A stretch of DNA of 64,000 nucleotides from Ignavibacteriota bacterium (GCA_003820375.1 RPQH01000002.1:40587-104586); one strand, 5' to 3'. Numbered from the stretch's first letter, positions 1-8,374 are shown. Made by a program: numbers and translations. Notes: generated by a model from the letters alone, not told the origin.

Positions 1-60
1 TACCACCACCTCACCCCAACCCCTCTCCTTTGGAGAGGAATTGGGGTGAGGTGGTGGTAT
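1..60. repeat. Near-perfect palindrome (REP-like)
   Basis: The first 19-20 bases, beginning taccaccacctcacc, are mirrored exactly by the last 19-20 of this 60-bp block. A second inner pair, cctctcc/ggagagg, surrounds a tiny loop. It resembles the arms of the MITE-like element near 47.0 kb (cctcaccccc, cccctctcct), so it is probably one of a family of intergenic palindromes. It borders the dispersed repeat that starts at about position 67. It may extend beyond the window edge. Confidence 0.75.
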
Positions 61-66
61 GTAAAT

Positions 67-728
67 TCAGAGTTGGGTTCAAAACAGTGTTAAGTTAGGG
101 TCAAGTTGAGTCGGTGTTGGGTCTTAGTTGGCATCAAGTTGGGTCATCGTTTTTGAAAAACAGGGCTTAACTCATTGCAATATAAGCGGATAACGCCGTC
201 AGAGATGTAAGATTTTTGATTTAGGAATTGCGATTTTGAGCCGGAATCACAACTTTTTCATCAAAATAAAACTTCACTATATCATTAACCATTATCGCTA
301 GGGGAAAATTTTGGTTGCAAATTATTGTCGCTGTTGTTGGAGGAGTTAAATTAAAACTTTAAGCTCATCCGTGTCAATTATATAATCATCCACCTGCCCT
401 CCGGTAAACCGGATCTTCGACCTTCGAAGAGGGAACTCCTATCCTTATCAATCTGATAAATTTGATGAATCTGACAAATCTGATAAATCTGCGCAAAAAC
501 ACTCCATACACTCTAAGCACTCTATACACTACAAACTATTATCAGATAAAACTTGACAATTAGTAATTACTATATTAATTTATGATAGTAGTGATTTTAT
601 TATGTAAAATCACACACAATCGTTCTTTGATAATATTGTAATAAATTATAGCATGTCGTAATATTGTTTAGATATGCGGCTCACGAATTTGGTTAGATTT
701 TGGAATGATGAAAAAAATATGTATTAAA
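67..728 (+). repeat. Dispersed leader-like repeat, copy A
   Basis: This non-coding block is repeated at 25985-26627. The first ~300 bp and last ~200 bp align base for base with few changes, while the centre (about 370-500) has diverged. No open reading frame is shared by the copies. The conserved right part contains a promoter-like pair (TTGACA at 553, TAATTT at 576, spacer 17) and then GTTCTTTGA at 622-630. That last motif resembles the boxA antitermination element of rRNA leaders. Both copies lie just upstream of rightward genes. A duplicated rRNA-operon promoter/leader or a conserved regulatory RNA are possible readings; neither is proven. Confidence 0.75.
553..581 (+). promoter_or_regulatory. 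Promoter-like -35/-10 in dispersed repeat A
   Basis: TTGACA at 553-558 and TAATTT at 576-581 are separated by 17 bp. The same two hexamers with the same spacing occur in copy B at 26449-26477, although bases between them vary slightly. Conservation across copies supports function. It would drive transcription toward the lysis-like genes that begin at 899. Confidence 0.5.
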
Positions 729-898
729 AAAAGGATAGTAACAATTTTTGTTACCTGTAAACGGGTAAATCACGGCACTTAAGGATAACTTTTACTTTTC
801 CCTTTGGAAAAATTAACGCCAATACGGGTATTAAATATGGCTCATGAAAAATAGTCTACAAAAAATAATTAAGGAACCGATTATGTAATTAAATTTGT

Positions 899-1276
899 AT
901 GAGCGAAATTATGAATCTAAAAACTTCAATAATAGTAATTACCTGCACAATAATAATAACAGCGGCTGCTGTTTGCTTCATTACACAAAGAACTACGGTT
1001 TATGACCCGCTGGATGACCCGGAAATTCAGAAAATAATACGTGAGACAGAGCTTAAGGATTCATTGAACAATGAAATAATTGAAGTATTGCAGGAAAGGA
1101 TAAATGACAAGCAGTTTGTTATCGAAAATATATTGTTAAAAGAAGTTGAGGAATCTAAAAGCAAAGTCAGGGAATATTATATAAGGAAAGATTCGGAATC
1201 AAAATACATCAAATCACTTGATGAATACCACTTAGAAAAAGATATTAACTCAAAACTCAGGAAAAGAAAAAATTGA
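899..1276 (+). CDS. Membrane-anchored coiled-coil protein, spanin- or holin-like (phage lysis cassette)
   Basis: This 125-residue protein is not recognised by family. It has one hydrophobic segment near the N-terminus (about residues 8-28, rich in I, V, T and A). A long charged helix follows (about 45-125), alternating E/K/D/L as expected of a periplasmic coiled coil. This single-pass topology fits an inner-membrane spanin subunit or a one-helix holin. Its stop overlaps the start of the next gene (TTGA at 1273-1276), and that gene in turn overlaps an endolysin gene, which is the layout of a phage lysis cassette. The role is inferred only from topology and neighbours. A start six codons further in is also possible because no strong ribosome site is close to 899. 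Confidence 0.6.
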   Translation: MSEIMNLKTSIIVITCTIIITAAAVCFITQRTTVYDPLDDPEIQKIIRETELKDSLNNEIIEVLQERINDKQFVIENILLKEVEESKSKVREYYIRKDSESKYIKSLDEYHLEKDINSKLRKRKN

Positions 1277-1833
1277 AAAGCTTCTTAATTATAATCCTTC
1301 TGACATTCATTCTGGCAGTTAAGCTTAACGCACAGGATACAGCTTTACCATTTAAATATCTTGGAAATGGTAAATGGCAGACTTATACTGAATACGTAAG
1401 GCAGTATGACCTGGATCTTTCATTACTGACTTTCTACGACAGTGCTTATATAGAAATTGAAAAACAAAATGGTATTTACAGGTCGGTTATTGATTCTTTA
1501 AATTCAGAGATAGCAATGTACAAAAAAATAATAGAAGCTAAGAATAGTGTAATATCGAATAAGATGGAATTAATAAAAGAGCTTGAGAAACCAAGGGAAA
1601 TCAAATCCGGAAATTCGAATAAGAACAGTTTTATTGTTTATAAAGGATTGTTTTTAAATCTAGGAGCCAGGTACATAATAGATTCTCTTAACGCTTCAGC
1701 TTACGGGATTTTTTCTGACTTAAAGTATTTCGGTTCACTGGATGCAGAGTTACTAATTATGGAAAAATTAAAGTTCAATATAGAATTAATTTACCCGCCT
1801 GAGATAAGACTGAAAGGAGGAATCCGGCTTTGA
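1273..1833 (+). CDS. Exported coiled-coil protein of the lysis cassette
   Basis: This 186-residue protein starts at TTG, overlapping the stop of the previous gene by four bases. A signal peptide is visible (MKSFLIIILLTFILAVKLNA, cut before Q21). A mixed region and a heptad-rich segment follow (about residues 75-110, with IDSLNSEIAMYKKIIEAK-like spacing), then a C-terminal part of alternating hydrophobic residues (about 125-186) that looks like beta structure. An exported coiled coil partnering the preceding membrane protein would suit an outer spanin or an envelope-bridging pair, but there is no lipobox cysteine. No family is recognised. A strong AAAGGAGG site for the next gene lies inside its 3' end at 1813-1820. 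Confidence 0.6.
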   Translation: MKSFLIIILLTFILAVKLNAQDTALPFKYLGNGKWQTYTEYVRQYDLDLSLLTFYDSAYIEIEKQNGIYRSVIDSLNSEIAMYKKIIEAKNSVISNKMELIKELEKPREIKSGNSNKNSFIVYKGLFLNLGARYIIDSLNASAYGIFSDLKYFGSLDAELLIMEKLKFNIELIYPPEIRLKGGIRL

Positions 1834-2510
1834 TAGATGGAAAATATTTCTTTGATAATTATCCCTTCAGACCATTAAGTGAGACAGGTGTAATGACAAT
1901 AAATAAGATATTTGAATTTTATGATAAGGATGAAGGGTATACTAACCTCAGAGAATTGGCTTATGTATTAGCGACAGCATTTCACGAATCGGCATTCACA
2001 TGGCGTACAGATATCCGGGAAATAGGAAGAGGAAGAGGCAGAAAGTACGGCGTTTGTGACCCGGTTACAAAGCAGGTTTATTATGGCAGGGGATTATGCC
2101 AGTTAACATGGAAATACAATTATGAAAAGTTTTCCAGATTACTGGATGAAGACCTTGTTAACGAACCCGACTTAGCGCTTGAAACTGCAAACTCAATTTC
2201 AATCCTGATGACTGGAATGAGAGACGGGATGTTTACATCAAGGAAGCTGTCGTCTTATTTTAATAATAAAGTAACCGACTGGATTAATGCCAGAAGAATT
2301 GTCAATGGCACAGACTGCGCACACGCCATTGCTGCAAAAGCTATCAAGTTCTACAACTGTCTTAGATATTTTGATAAAGATGAGTGTGATGAAGAACTGG
2401 ATGTGGCTTCCGTGGAAATTCCGGATTTTGTTTTGTCGAGTGCAGAGGCGCTAAATGGAAAAGTAATTGAATTAGATGGTGCAGCTTACAAAGCTATCAA
2501 AATAACTTAA
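1830..2510 (+). CDS. GH19 chitinase-like endolysin
   Basis: This 226-residue protein is a peptidoglycan- or chitin-cleaving glycoside hydrolase of family 19, the type used as phage endolysin. Visible family marks are A-F-H-E-S with the first catalytic Glu at residue 53, R-E-I-G-R-G with the second acidic residue at 64, and the YYGRG...QLTW...NY signature at about 84-98. It starts with TTG at 1830, overlapping the previous stop, and is preceded by AAAGGAGG at 9-base spacing, which fixes the start. It has no signal peptide, as expected if a holin or spanins release it. The C-terminal ~45 residues lie outside the catalytic fold. With the two upstream overlapping genes it forms a lysis-type cassette; no capsid or tail genes are visible in the window. 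Confidence 0.85.
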   Translation: MIDGKYFFDNYPFRPLSETGVMTINKIFEFYDKDEGYTNLRELAYVLATAFHESAFTWRTDIREIGRGRGRKYGVCDPVTKQVYYGRGLCQLTWKYNYEKFSRLLDEDLVNEPDLALETANSISILMTGMRDGMFTSRKLSSYFNNKVTDWINARRIVNGTDCAHAIAAKAIKFYNCLRYFDKDECDEELDVASVEIPDFVLSSAEALNGKVIELDGAAYKAIKIT

Positions 2511-2561
2511 TGTGATAAAAGTATCTTCTTTATTCCTCTTAATGATTCCTCCTTTTCCCTT

Positions 2562-2583
2562 AAGACGGTCTTGTGACCGTCTT
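2562..2583 (+). terminator. Hairpin after endolysin gene
   Basis: A 9-bp perfect stem (aagacggtc/gaccgtctt) closes a 4-base loop, 50 bp after the endolysin stop. It is followed by only a short T-run, so it is a modest terminator. Confidence 0.5.
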
Positions 2584-2589
2584 TATAAT

Positions 2590-3455
2590 GTAAATCCGGA
2601 CAACATAGATGTTAATTATCCTGCAACATTATGAATTAAATTTGTTTGAATAGTTCGAATTTATATTTAATATTAGAGCTATAAAGGCCAGATATACATA
2701 TTTTAGAGTTATTTCACACTTTTTCAAAAAAGCACAACTCAGTAATAAGCAAATATAAATTTTACTATAAAAATTGTTATTTAAGGATTATTATTTAACG
2801 ATTTTGAGATAGTAATAATTGTTTTACTAATGGGTGTATTCATAAACTCCTGAAGCAATTTTATTGAGTTAAAGTCAGTGAAATCTTTTTATAGTTGAAG
2901 TAAGATAATTATTAATTCTTCTATATTAGAATCATTATTTAATAATTTTACATATGTATAATTTTTACAATTCTCTTCAATTACTTTATTTTTGAAAGAT
3001 TCTTTAATTCTCCTGAGTGGTTTACCGGAAGAGTTTTAAGAATTTTACAAAGTATTCTTACTTAAATAGATAGTAGTTGATTTTGGCTATATAGGTAATT
3101 CTGTATCTGTTAAAATGAAATACAAAGTTTATCGGCAAATTCATCTTGAGTAGAACCATATAATTTATGTCGGAACTTGTAATTTCACTGATATTAATCT
3201 TTAATCATTTTTAATATTTTTTACCAAATACAAAACTAAAGAATATTCATTGACGTGTTTACTATTATATTAGGTATTGAGAGTATTATGTATATTATCT
3301 CAGTTTTTTACTGAACAGTAATTTTTTTGAATTGTAAAGAAAATTTAACAGAAAATTTAAATAAAAAAATATAAACAAAAAACTGAATCATTATGAATGA
3401 AATTATGTTAATAATGTATCTAAAGGATAAAATAACAAATTAAACATATTCGATT
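2590..3455. other. AT-rich stretch without recognisable genes
   Basis: All frames are broken by frequent stops and base composition drops to very high A+T. No conserved motif, tRNA or repeat was recognised. It looks like decayed accessory DNA between the lysis cassette and the orphan gene at 3456. Confidence 0.5.
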
Positions 3456-4004
3456 TTGAACAATTTAACAAGTAAGTCAGATGAATTAAGAATACAAGAA
3501 TTTAAAAAAAATGTTCACAATTATTCTTTATCTTTATTTGTCAAAGAGGAAAAAGAGATATCGAAAATATTATTACATAAATATGACTTTATACATAAGA
3601 TAAAGGTTAATTGTGAAATGGATAATGTAATTGAGCTATATGTAAATAAATTAGATGAATATTCCAGGGTTGAAGATCTTTATAAGGTAATAAGCAGTTA
3701 TTTTTATAGGAAATATAGAAATGACGAAGAAGATAAAGCATTTAATTATTTTGAAATATTTATTGCTATTGTTTTATTCGTTTATAAAAATAAGAATCAA
3801 TTAATGCACAATTCTTTATTGATAAACAATTCCAATAAATTTAAGATTAGCCGCCAATTTTTACTGTTTTTAATAAGTGAGTTGAATTCAATGAATATGC
3901 CTGAATCTATTAGGATTGACTTATCTAATCTTGAAAGATTCCTACCAATAAAAAATGATCAATTTCTAAATTATAATTTTATGGAGATTAACTTAAATAT
4001 ATAA
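3456..4004 (+). CDS. Hypothetical protein, accessory region
   Basis: This 182-residue protein is not recognised. It starts at TTG and is rich in K, N, I, L and Y, with predicted alternating helices and no signal peptide or membrane span. A hydrophobic helix (about residues 98-112, F-E-I-F-I-A-I-V-L-F-V-Y) may be a buried core rather than a membrane segment. Codons are even more AT-rich than in the housekeeping genes, and the gene sits alone among pseudogenes, suggesting acquired DNA. It could be a gene of the same mobile element as the recombinase remnant downstream. Coding status rests mainly on its uninterrupted length in a stop-rich region. Confidence 0.5.
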   Translation: MNNLTSKSDELRIQEFKKNVHNYSLSLFVKEEKEISKILLHKYDFIHKIKVNCEMDNVIELYVNKLDEYSRVEDLYKVISSYFYRKYRNDEEDKAFNYFEIFIAIVLFVYKNKNQLMHNSLLINNSNKFKISRQFLLFLISELNSMNMPESIRIDLSNLERFLPIKNDQFLNYNFMEINLNI

Positions 4005-4260
4005 TAATTTAAACAATCTTATTGAATATTCCTGTTTAATTATAAAATTTAATAATTATATTTAGATATAAAAAAAGTAAAATACAACTGTGAATTTACA
4101 CCGGTCTATAATTCAATATATAAATTCTACAACAATCATACATTACAGCAAAATAGTTAAAAGTCCTGTAGATAGTAAAATAATCAGAATTGTCTTGTAG
4201 AAAGAATATGTAAGATATTTGAAAAACCAAGAGCCTCTTATTACCGATATCTAAGGAGCA

Positions 4261-4678
4261 ATTAATATTGTAACTACAAGACAGATGTTGGATCTTGAGC
4301 TTGAATCAAAGATAAAACCAATCCATCAGAATAGTAAAACAACTTATAGGTTACCAAAATTCAGGGCAGAGTCAAGAACTCAGGGCTTAAATGTAAATAA
4401 GAAACAGATACACGAAGGATATAAAAATCGATATTACTGTTAGCGGCAGAATCCTTGAAGAATTTAAAGTTGAAATCAAAGATAACTGAAAAGGATTTGA
4501 AAACCCTGAAAAAGTTGTAAGATCAATTGGCAACTAAGATAAAAAGAACACTTCTCAGGTTAATGGTCAATTTGGATTTGGTATGTATTCGTTTTTAGCT
4601 GTAAGTGAGTTAATGACGATTATGTCTTCTTATGATGGAAGAAGTATAAATACAATTACCCTGAAGATCTTTAGTTAA
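4261..4678 (+). pseudogene. Decayed GHKL-type ATPase gene (Hsp90/topoisomerase VI/MutL fold)
   Basis: Reading from 4421 in one frame gives a recognisable Bergerat-fold segment. It contains I-K-D-N-stop-K-G-F where the family has D-x-G-x-G (ATP-binding G1 box), then V-R-S-I-G-N-stop-D-K-K, then G-Q-F-G-F-G-M-Y-S-F, the glycine-rich G2 box. Two in-frame stops break it: TGA at 4487-4489, probably from GGA glycine, and TAA at 4535-4537, probably from TCA serine. A 60-codon open stretch in another frame (4261-4443) lies immediately upstream and may be its displaced N-terminal part, which would need a one-base shift near 4425. The C-terminal half is missing. The family is clear from the two boxes; the subfamily is not. 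Confidence 0.7.
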
Positions 4679-4683
4679 TATTA

Positions 4684-5186
4684 ATGGAAGCAAAGAATAG
4701 AGATATTAAACATTATCATGCATTAATGATGTTCTTATTAATAGGTCAAAGACCGGGTGATGTTTTAGAGTTGCAAAATAGTGACATAGATTTTCATCGA
4801 ATAGTTGTTTGTTTTAGGGTTTCTAAGACGTCAAGTGAGTTCAAATTCCCCATTTATAGCAAATTAGAGGGGTTTTTGAGCGACAAAATGAAATTGTCTG
4901 AGGGTTCTGATAAAGATGCTTATCTATTTCCAGGTCTAACTGATAGTGCAGTTGGTCAGGCTTTCAGGAAGATAAAAAAGCGCTTGGCTTAAACAGGTAT
5001 CACTATTATACCCTAAAGACATTTCGTAAGAACTTTGCAACTGAGATGAGCAGGATGGGTATGACGATACAAGAAGTGCAGGCTTTGCAAGATCATAAAA
5101 GTACATCAACAACTTTGCGGTACTATGCAGAAGTGAGAGCAGATGAACTAAAGAATAAAATTGATAAGCTGCAAACAGGTAATTGA
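4684..5186 (+). pseudogene. Truncated, frameshifted tyrosine recombinase (phage integrase)
   Basis: The catalytic domain of a site-specific tyrosine recombinase is split over two frames. The first frame (4684-4992) has the arginine box G-Q-R-P-G-D-V-L-E-L. After a stop at 4990-4992 the homology continues in the +2 frame from 4992 to the stop at 5184-5186. This part has H-Y-Y-T-L-K-T-F-R-K-N-F (His/Arg box), L-Q-D-H-K-S (second His) and L-R-Y-Y (tyrosine nucleophile). A single-base loss near 4990 explains the break. The N-terminal core-binding domain is absent. With the tRNA fragment about 100 bp downstream it marks the end of an old integrated element. It cannot make an active enzyme as it stands. 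Confidence 0.88.
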
Positions 5187-5204
5187 ACAATGTTATAAAG
5201 CAAA

Positions 5205-5444
5205 ATTGCTGACATTTTGCTGACACAGATTTTAGAGAAAAAAGCCCGGAGAAAACCTTAATTTTGGGTTAAAATCGAAATAAATTTTCGGGGTCTGGCT
5301 CAGCCCGGTTAGAGCGCCTGGTTCGGGATGAGCTTAAAAAACCTCAAAAACAGCCCAAAATCCCCAAAAATCACTCTTATACCGCACCGAAAATCCTCAT
5401 TTAAAGCGGAATTTTAAAGGGTGTTACTGACACTTTCACTGATA
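5205..5444. repeat. GCTGACA-type short repeats beside the recombinase
   Basis: GCTGACA occurs twice, 11 bp apart, at 5208-5225. A related pair (actgaca/actgata) follows at 5426-5444. A similar double motif in inverted orientation (tgtcagc twice) lies at 16892-16910. Arm-type binding sites for an integrase, or the boundary sequence of an element, are plausible. No function is shown. Confidence 0.4.
5289..5328 (+). pseudogene. 5' half of a tRNA-Pro(CGG) gene (possible attachment-site remnant)
   Basis: The sequence follows the tRNA plan from the acceptor 5' strand (cggggtc) through T8, a perfect GCTC/GAGC D-stem around an AGCCCGGTTA loop, the anticodon stem 5' strand (cctgg) and a TTCGGGA loop with anticodon CGG at 5324-5326. 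It then stops matching: the 3' anticodon strand, T-arm and acceptor 3' strand are missing. It lies about 100 bp after the recombinase remnant, as expected for an attachment site with crossover near the anticodon loop. It is not a functional tRNA. Confidence 0.7.
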
Positions 5445-5480
5445 CTTTTATTTGATTCATAACTTAATTAAGTTATAAAA

Positions 5481-5520
5481 ATAGAAAATCCTGCACAATT
5501 TATTATGCTGGATTTTCTAT
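5481..5520. terminator. Hairpin terminator downstream of leftward cargo gene
   Basis: An 11-bp perfect stem (atagaaaatcc/ggattttctat) encloses an 18-base loop. It lies between the accessory region and the end of the leftward gene 5588-6385, about 70 bp beyond that gene's stop, and could end transcription from either side. Confidence 0.45.
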
Positions 5521-5587
5521 ATATTCAGCTTATCATAAAATCTTATTTCATAATAATCAAACACATTAATAGAACGTAATGATATTA

Positions 5588-6385
5588 CTATTTTATTAAT
5601 ATCATTTTTTTAGTATTAACAACATTTTCAGTTTCCAATTTATAAAAATATATCCCGCTTGCTTTTAAAGAAGCATCCCAATTGACTTCATAAACTCCTT
5701 CCAAAAGCATTTGATTAACTAATATTTCAATTAACTTACAAGTTACATCAAATACTGATAGTTTTACAAAGCATTGATTTGGATTTGAGAATTTTATCTT
5801 CGTACTTGAGTTAAATGGATTAGGATAATTCTGATGTAGACTAGTAACTTTCGGTATCAACTGTGAAATTTTTCTTATTCCAATAGCAAAATCATAATTT
5901 ACTCTCATGTAAAGTTTATTTATAGCATTATTAGTTAAATTTATATCTCCACTGCCATACATGGAATCATTTACAACAATTCCGCCAAATAAATCATATA
6001 ATCTTCCGGTAATTTTATTTGGTAAGTTCCAATGGATGTTAATTAAATTACCTGTTCCCCTTTGGAATTTAAGTTCATATAATTTAGAACCGGTATAAGA
6101 ACTATTTCCTTGTCTATAGTCGCGGTTTAAACCCTGTCCAAACGGTAATTGCGGATTAAGATCTGTTCCAATAAAACGGCAATCAAATACACCGGTTGGT
6201 GGAGCAGGTGGCAATTGGTATTCTCCTAGTATTGTATCAATACTATCAGTTGCAACAGAGTCCAGCCCAAAGTTTAAAGTATCTATGCCAACAGTTCCTC
6301 CATCACTTATTATTAACTGAAGATTTATAAGTTGTGCATAGATATTTACAGAAATAAATATTATTCCTAATGCAATTTTATACAA
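5588..6385 (-). CDS. Secreted protein with shared N-terminal domain and T9SS sorting domain
   Basis: This 265-residue cell-surface or extracellular protein has a signal peptide (about 1-17, ending I-Y-A-Q). A ~145-residue domain containing G-E-Y-Q-L-P-P-A-P-P-T-G and D-C-R-F follows, then the type A sorting domain (about 185-265) with Q-N-Y-P-N-P-F-N-S and a terminal M-I-L-I-K. The central domain closely matches residues ~20-170 of the neighbouring gene (6404-8374): same order, the same Y-R-Q-G, same L-K-F-Q and same N-K-L-Y-M-R blocks. The two are therefore tandem paralogs, this one lacking the Fn3-like repeats. The gene is 18 bp downstream of its paralog, so probably co-transcribed. The domain's function is unknown; the sorting domain indicates T9SS export. 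Confidence 0.88.
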   Translation of the reverse strand: MYKIALGIIFISVNIYAQLINLQLIISDGGTVGIDTLNFGLDSVATDSIDTILGEYQLPPAPPTGVFDCRFIGTDLNPQLPFGQGLNRDYRQGNSSYTGSKLYELKFQRGTGNLINIHWNLPNKITGRLYDLFGGIVVNDSMYGSGDINLTNNAINKLYMRVNYDFAIGIRKISQLIPKVTSLHQNYPNPFNSSTKIKFSNPNQCFVKLSVFDVTCKLIEILVNQMLLEGVYEVNWDASLKASGIYFYKLETENVVNTKKMILIK

Positions 6386-6403
6386 ATAATCTCTTTTGAT
6401 ATA

Positions 6404-8374
6404 TTATTTAAGTAAAATCATCCTTTTTATAGAAACATAATCACTTGACTCCAGCCTGTAAAAATAAATACCACTGCTTATTGAAGGTGCGTAAAATTCA
6501 TATTCATATTTACCGGCGTGCATTTCTTCATTTATTAATGTCATTATTTCCCTTCCCATTATATCCCAAATTTTTAATGATACGAATGACTTCCTTGGTA
6601 TATCAAAAGGAATTCTTGTAATGGGATTGAATGGATTTGGGTAATTATTATATAGCTTAAATTCTTTAGGTATTATATTCGATATTTGCTCTATCCCTTC
6701 ATACTCAGTTTCAAAATGCCAGGTATTTGTCGTGGGACTGGTATTACAAGTATTTTTGCCGGTTACCCGCCAATAATACACAACATGATTTGCCAGTTTT
6801 CCGGACGGGACTGTGTAAAATGAATCTGTTACTGTAGCAGAATCTGTTATTACAGAAAAAGTACTGTCAGTTGATAATTGAACAAAATATCTTATAGCAC
6901 CGGTTAATTTACTCCAAATTAAAGTTGGTGTTAATGGTTGGGCAATGGCACCATTAATAGGTTGAAATAGTACAGGTGGATTTGGCAAAATTACAGTTGT
7001 TGTAGTAAAACTTCTCGATGTTGACCATGAACTTCCGCCTGCATTCACTGACGCAGCATGCCAGTAGTACAACGTATTATTCAAAAGCTTTCCAACCGGG
7101 ACTGTGTATTGAGAATTTGTTATAGTTGCAGAATCTGCAATTGTAGCAAACGTAGGACTGGTAGATACTTCAACCCTATAGTTTATAGCACCTGTAGTAT
7201 CTGCCCAATCCAGAAGCGGCGTTAAAGACACACACGCAGCACCATTTAATGGAAGTATCAATCTTGGTGCCGGCGGTGGATTTACTATTGTAGTAAATGA
7301 CCATACTACTGAAGGTGAACTTGTGTTACAAGCATTTTTACCAAATACTCTCCAATAATAGGTTGTACCAATAGACAGCTTTCCTGCAGAAATTGTATAC
7401 TGAGATAATGTAGTCGTTGCAGAATCAGCAATTGACGAAAATAAACTATCAACAGATATTTCGACTTTATAAGATATTGCCCCCGTAAGATTATTCCAAT
7501 CCAGTAACGGAGTTAAAGAAATACCTGTTGAATCGTCTTTAGGTGTCAATAATTGTGGGACAGCCGAAAAGCTTACAGTTGTTGTAGTAAAACTCCTCGA
7601 AGATGACCATGAACTGCCACCTACTCCCACAGATGCAGCATGCCAATAATACAATGTGTTGTTTAACAGTTTTCCGGATGGGATCGTGTACTGAGAATTT
7701 ACTGAAGTTGCAGAATCTGCAACTGTAGTAAATGCAGGGCTGGTAGATACCTCTACACGATAATACAAAGCACTTGTAGTATCTGCCCAATCAAGAAGCG
7801 GTGTTAAAGACACACACACAGCACCATTTAATGGAAGTATCAATCTTGGTGCCGGCGGCGGCGGCGGAGCAAGATTATAATAAATTCTCATATACAATTT
7901 GTTGATTGCTCCATTTGTAATATTAACATTACCATTTCCAACCATTGTATCGTTTACTATTACACCTCCAACTAAATCGGTTAACTTACCTGTAATACCT
8001 GAAGGTAAATTCCATCTTAATGTTACAGAAGCCCCTGTTCCTTTTTGAAATTTCAGCTCATGCAGTCTATTGCCTACATAAATTGATGTACCTTGCCTGT
8101 AATCCAGGCTCATTCCCTGTCCCATTTGCGGAATAGAAATATCTTCACCTACAAACCTGCAATCGAAGATACCGGTTGGTGGAGGCGGGGGTAACTGATA
8201 CTCACCTAAAGTAGCATCAATTCCATCTGTAGCAGCAGAATCCAGACCAAACCATAAAGTATCAACCCCTATTGAAGTATTATCTGTAATTATCAGTGAA
8301 TTATTTACCACCTGTGAAAATAAACCGGAAATCAAAGATGATAAAAGTAAAGTTAATATTGTTAATGATTTCAT
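6404..8374 (-). CDS. Secreted multi-Fn3-like protein with T9SS sorting domain
   Basis: This 656-residue protein has a signal peptide (about 1-20), then the same ~150-residue domain as its tandem neighbour at 5588-6385, then a P-rich linker (A-P-P-P-P-P-A-P). Four fibronectin-III-like repeats follow (about 175-560), each opening L-x-x-P-x-x-G/D-x-x-x-x-S-L-T-P-L-L-D-W and closing with Y-Y-W-x-x plus S-F-T-T. The sorting domain (about 575-656) has N-N-Y-P-N-P-F-N-P and ends M-I-L-L-K. Repeats 1 and 3 are nearly identical in DNA as well as protein, indicating recent internal duplication. It is a likely adhesin or surface-binding protein. It lies 26 bp downstream of the giant gene 8401-16269 on the same strand, so the three may be one operon. 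Confidence 0.9.
   Translation of the reverse strand: MKSLTILTLLLSSLISGLFSQVVNNSLIITDNTSIGVDTLWFGLDSAATDGIDATLGEYQLPPPPPTGIFDCRFVGEDISIPQMGQGMSLDYRQGTSIYVGNRLHELKFQKGTGASVTLRWNLPSGITGKLTDLVGGVIVNDTMVGNGNVNITNGAINKLYMRIYYNLAPPPPPAPRLILPLNGAVCVSLTPLLDWADTTSALYYRVEVSTSPAFTTVADSATSVNSQYTIPSGKLLNNTLYYWHAASVGVGGSSWSSSRSFTTTTVSFSAVPQLLTPKDDSTGISLTPLLDWNNLTGAISYKVEISVDSLFSSIADSATTTLSQYTISAGKLSIGTTYYWRVFGKNACNTSSPSVVWSFTTIVNPPPAPRLILPLNGAACVSLTPLLDWADTTGAINYRVEVSTSPTFATIADSATITNSQYTVPVGKLLNNTLYYWHAASVNAGGSSWSTSRSFTTTTVILPNPPVLFQPINGAIAQPLTPTLIWSKLTGAIRYFVQLSTDSTFSVITDSATVTDSFYTVPSGKLANHVVYYWRVTGKNTCNTSPTTNTWHFETEYEGIEQISNIIPKEFKLYNNYPNPFNPITRIPFDIPRKSFVSLKIWDIMGREIMTLINEEMHAGKYEYEFYAPSISSGIYFYRLESSDYVSIKRMILLK

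Noticed and set aside
4421..4678. Stop-codon read-through or recoding in the GHKL-like frame
   Set aside because: Two different stop codons plus a nearby frame change and a missing C-terminus fit decay better than recoding.
4936..5226. 96-residue reverse-strand frame
   Set aside because: It lies opposite the recombinase remnant, whose catalytic motifs on the plus strand explain the sequence.
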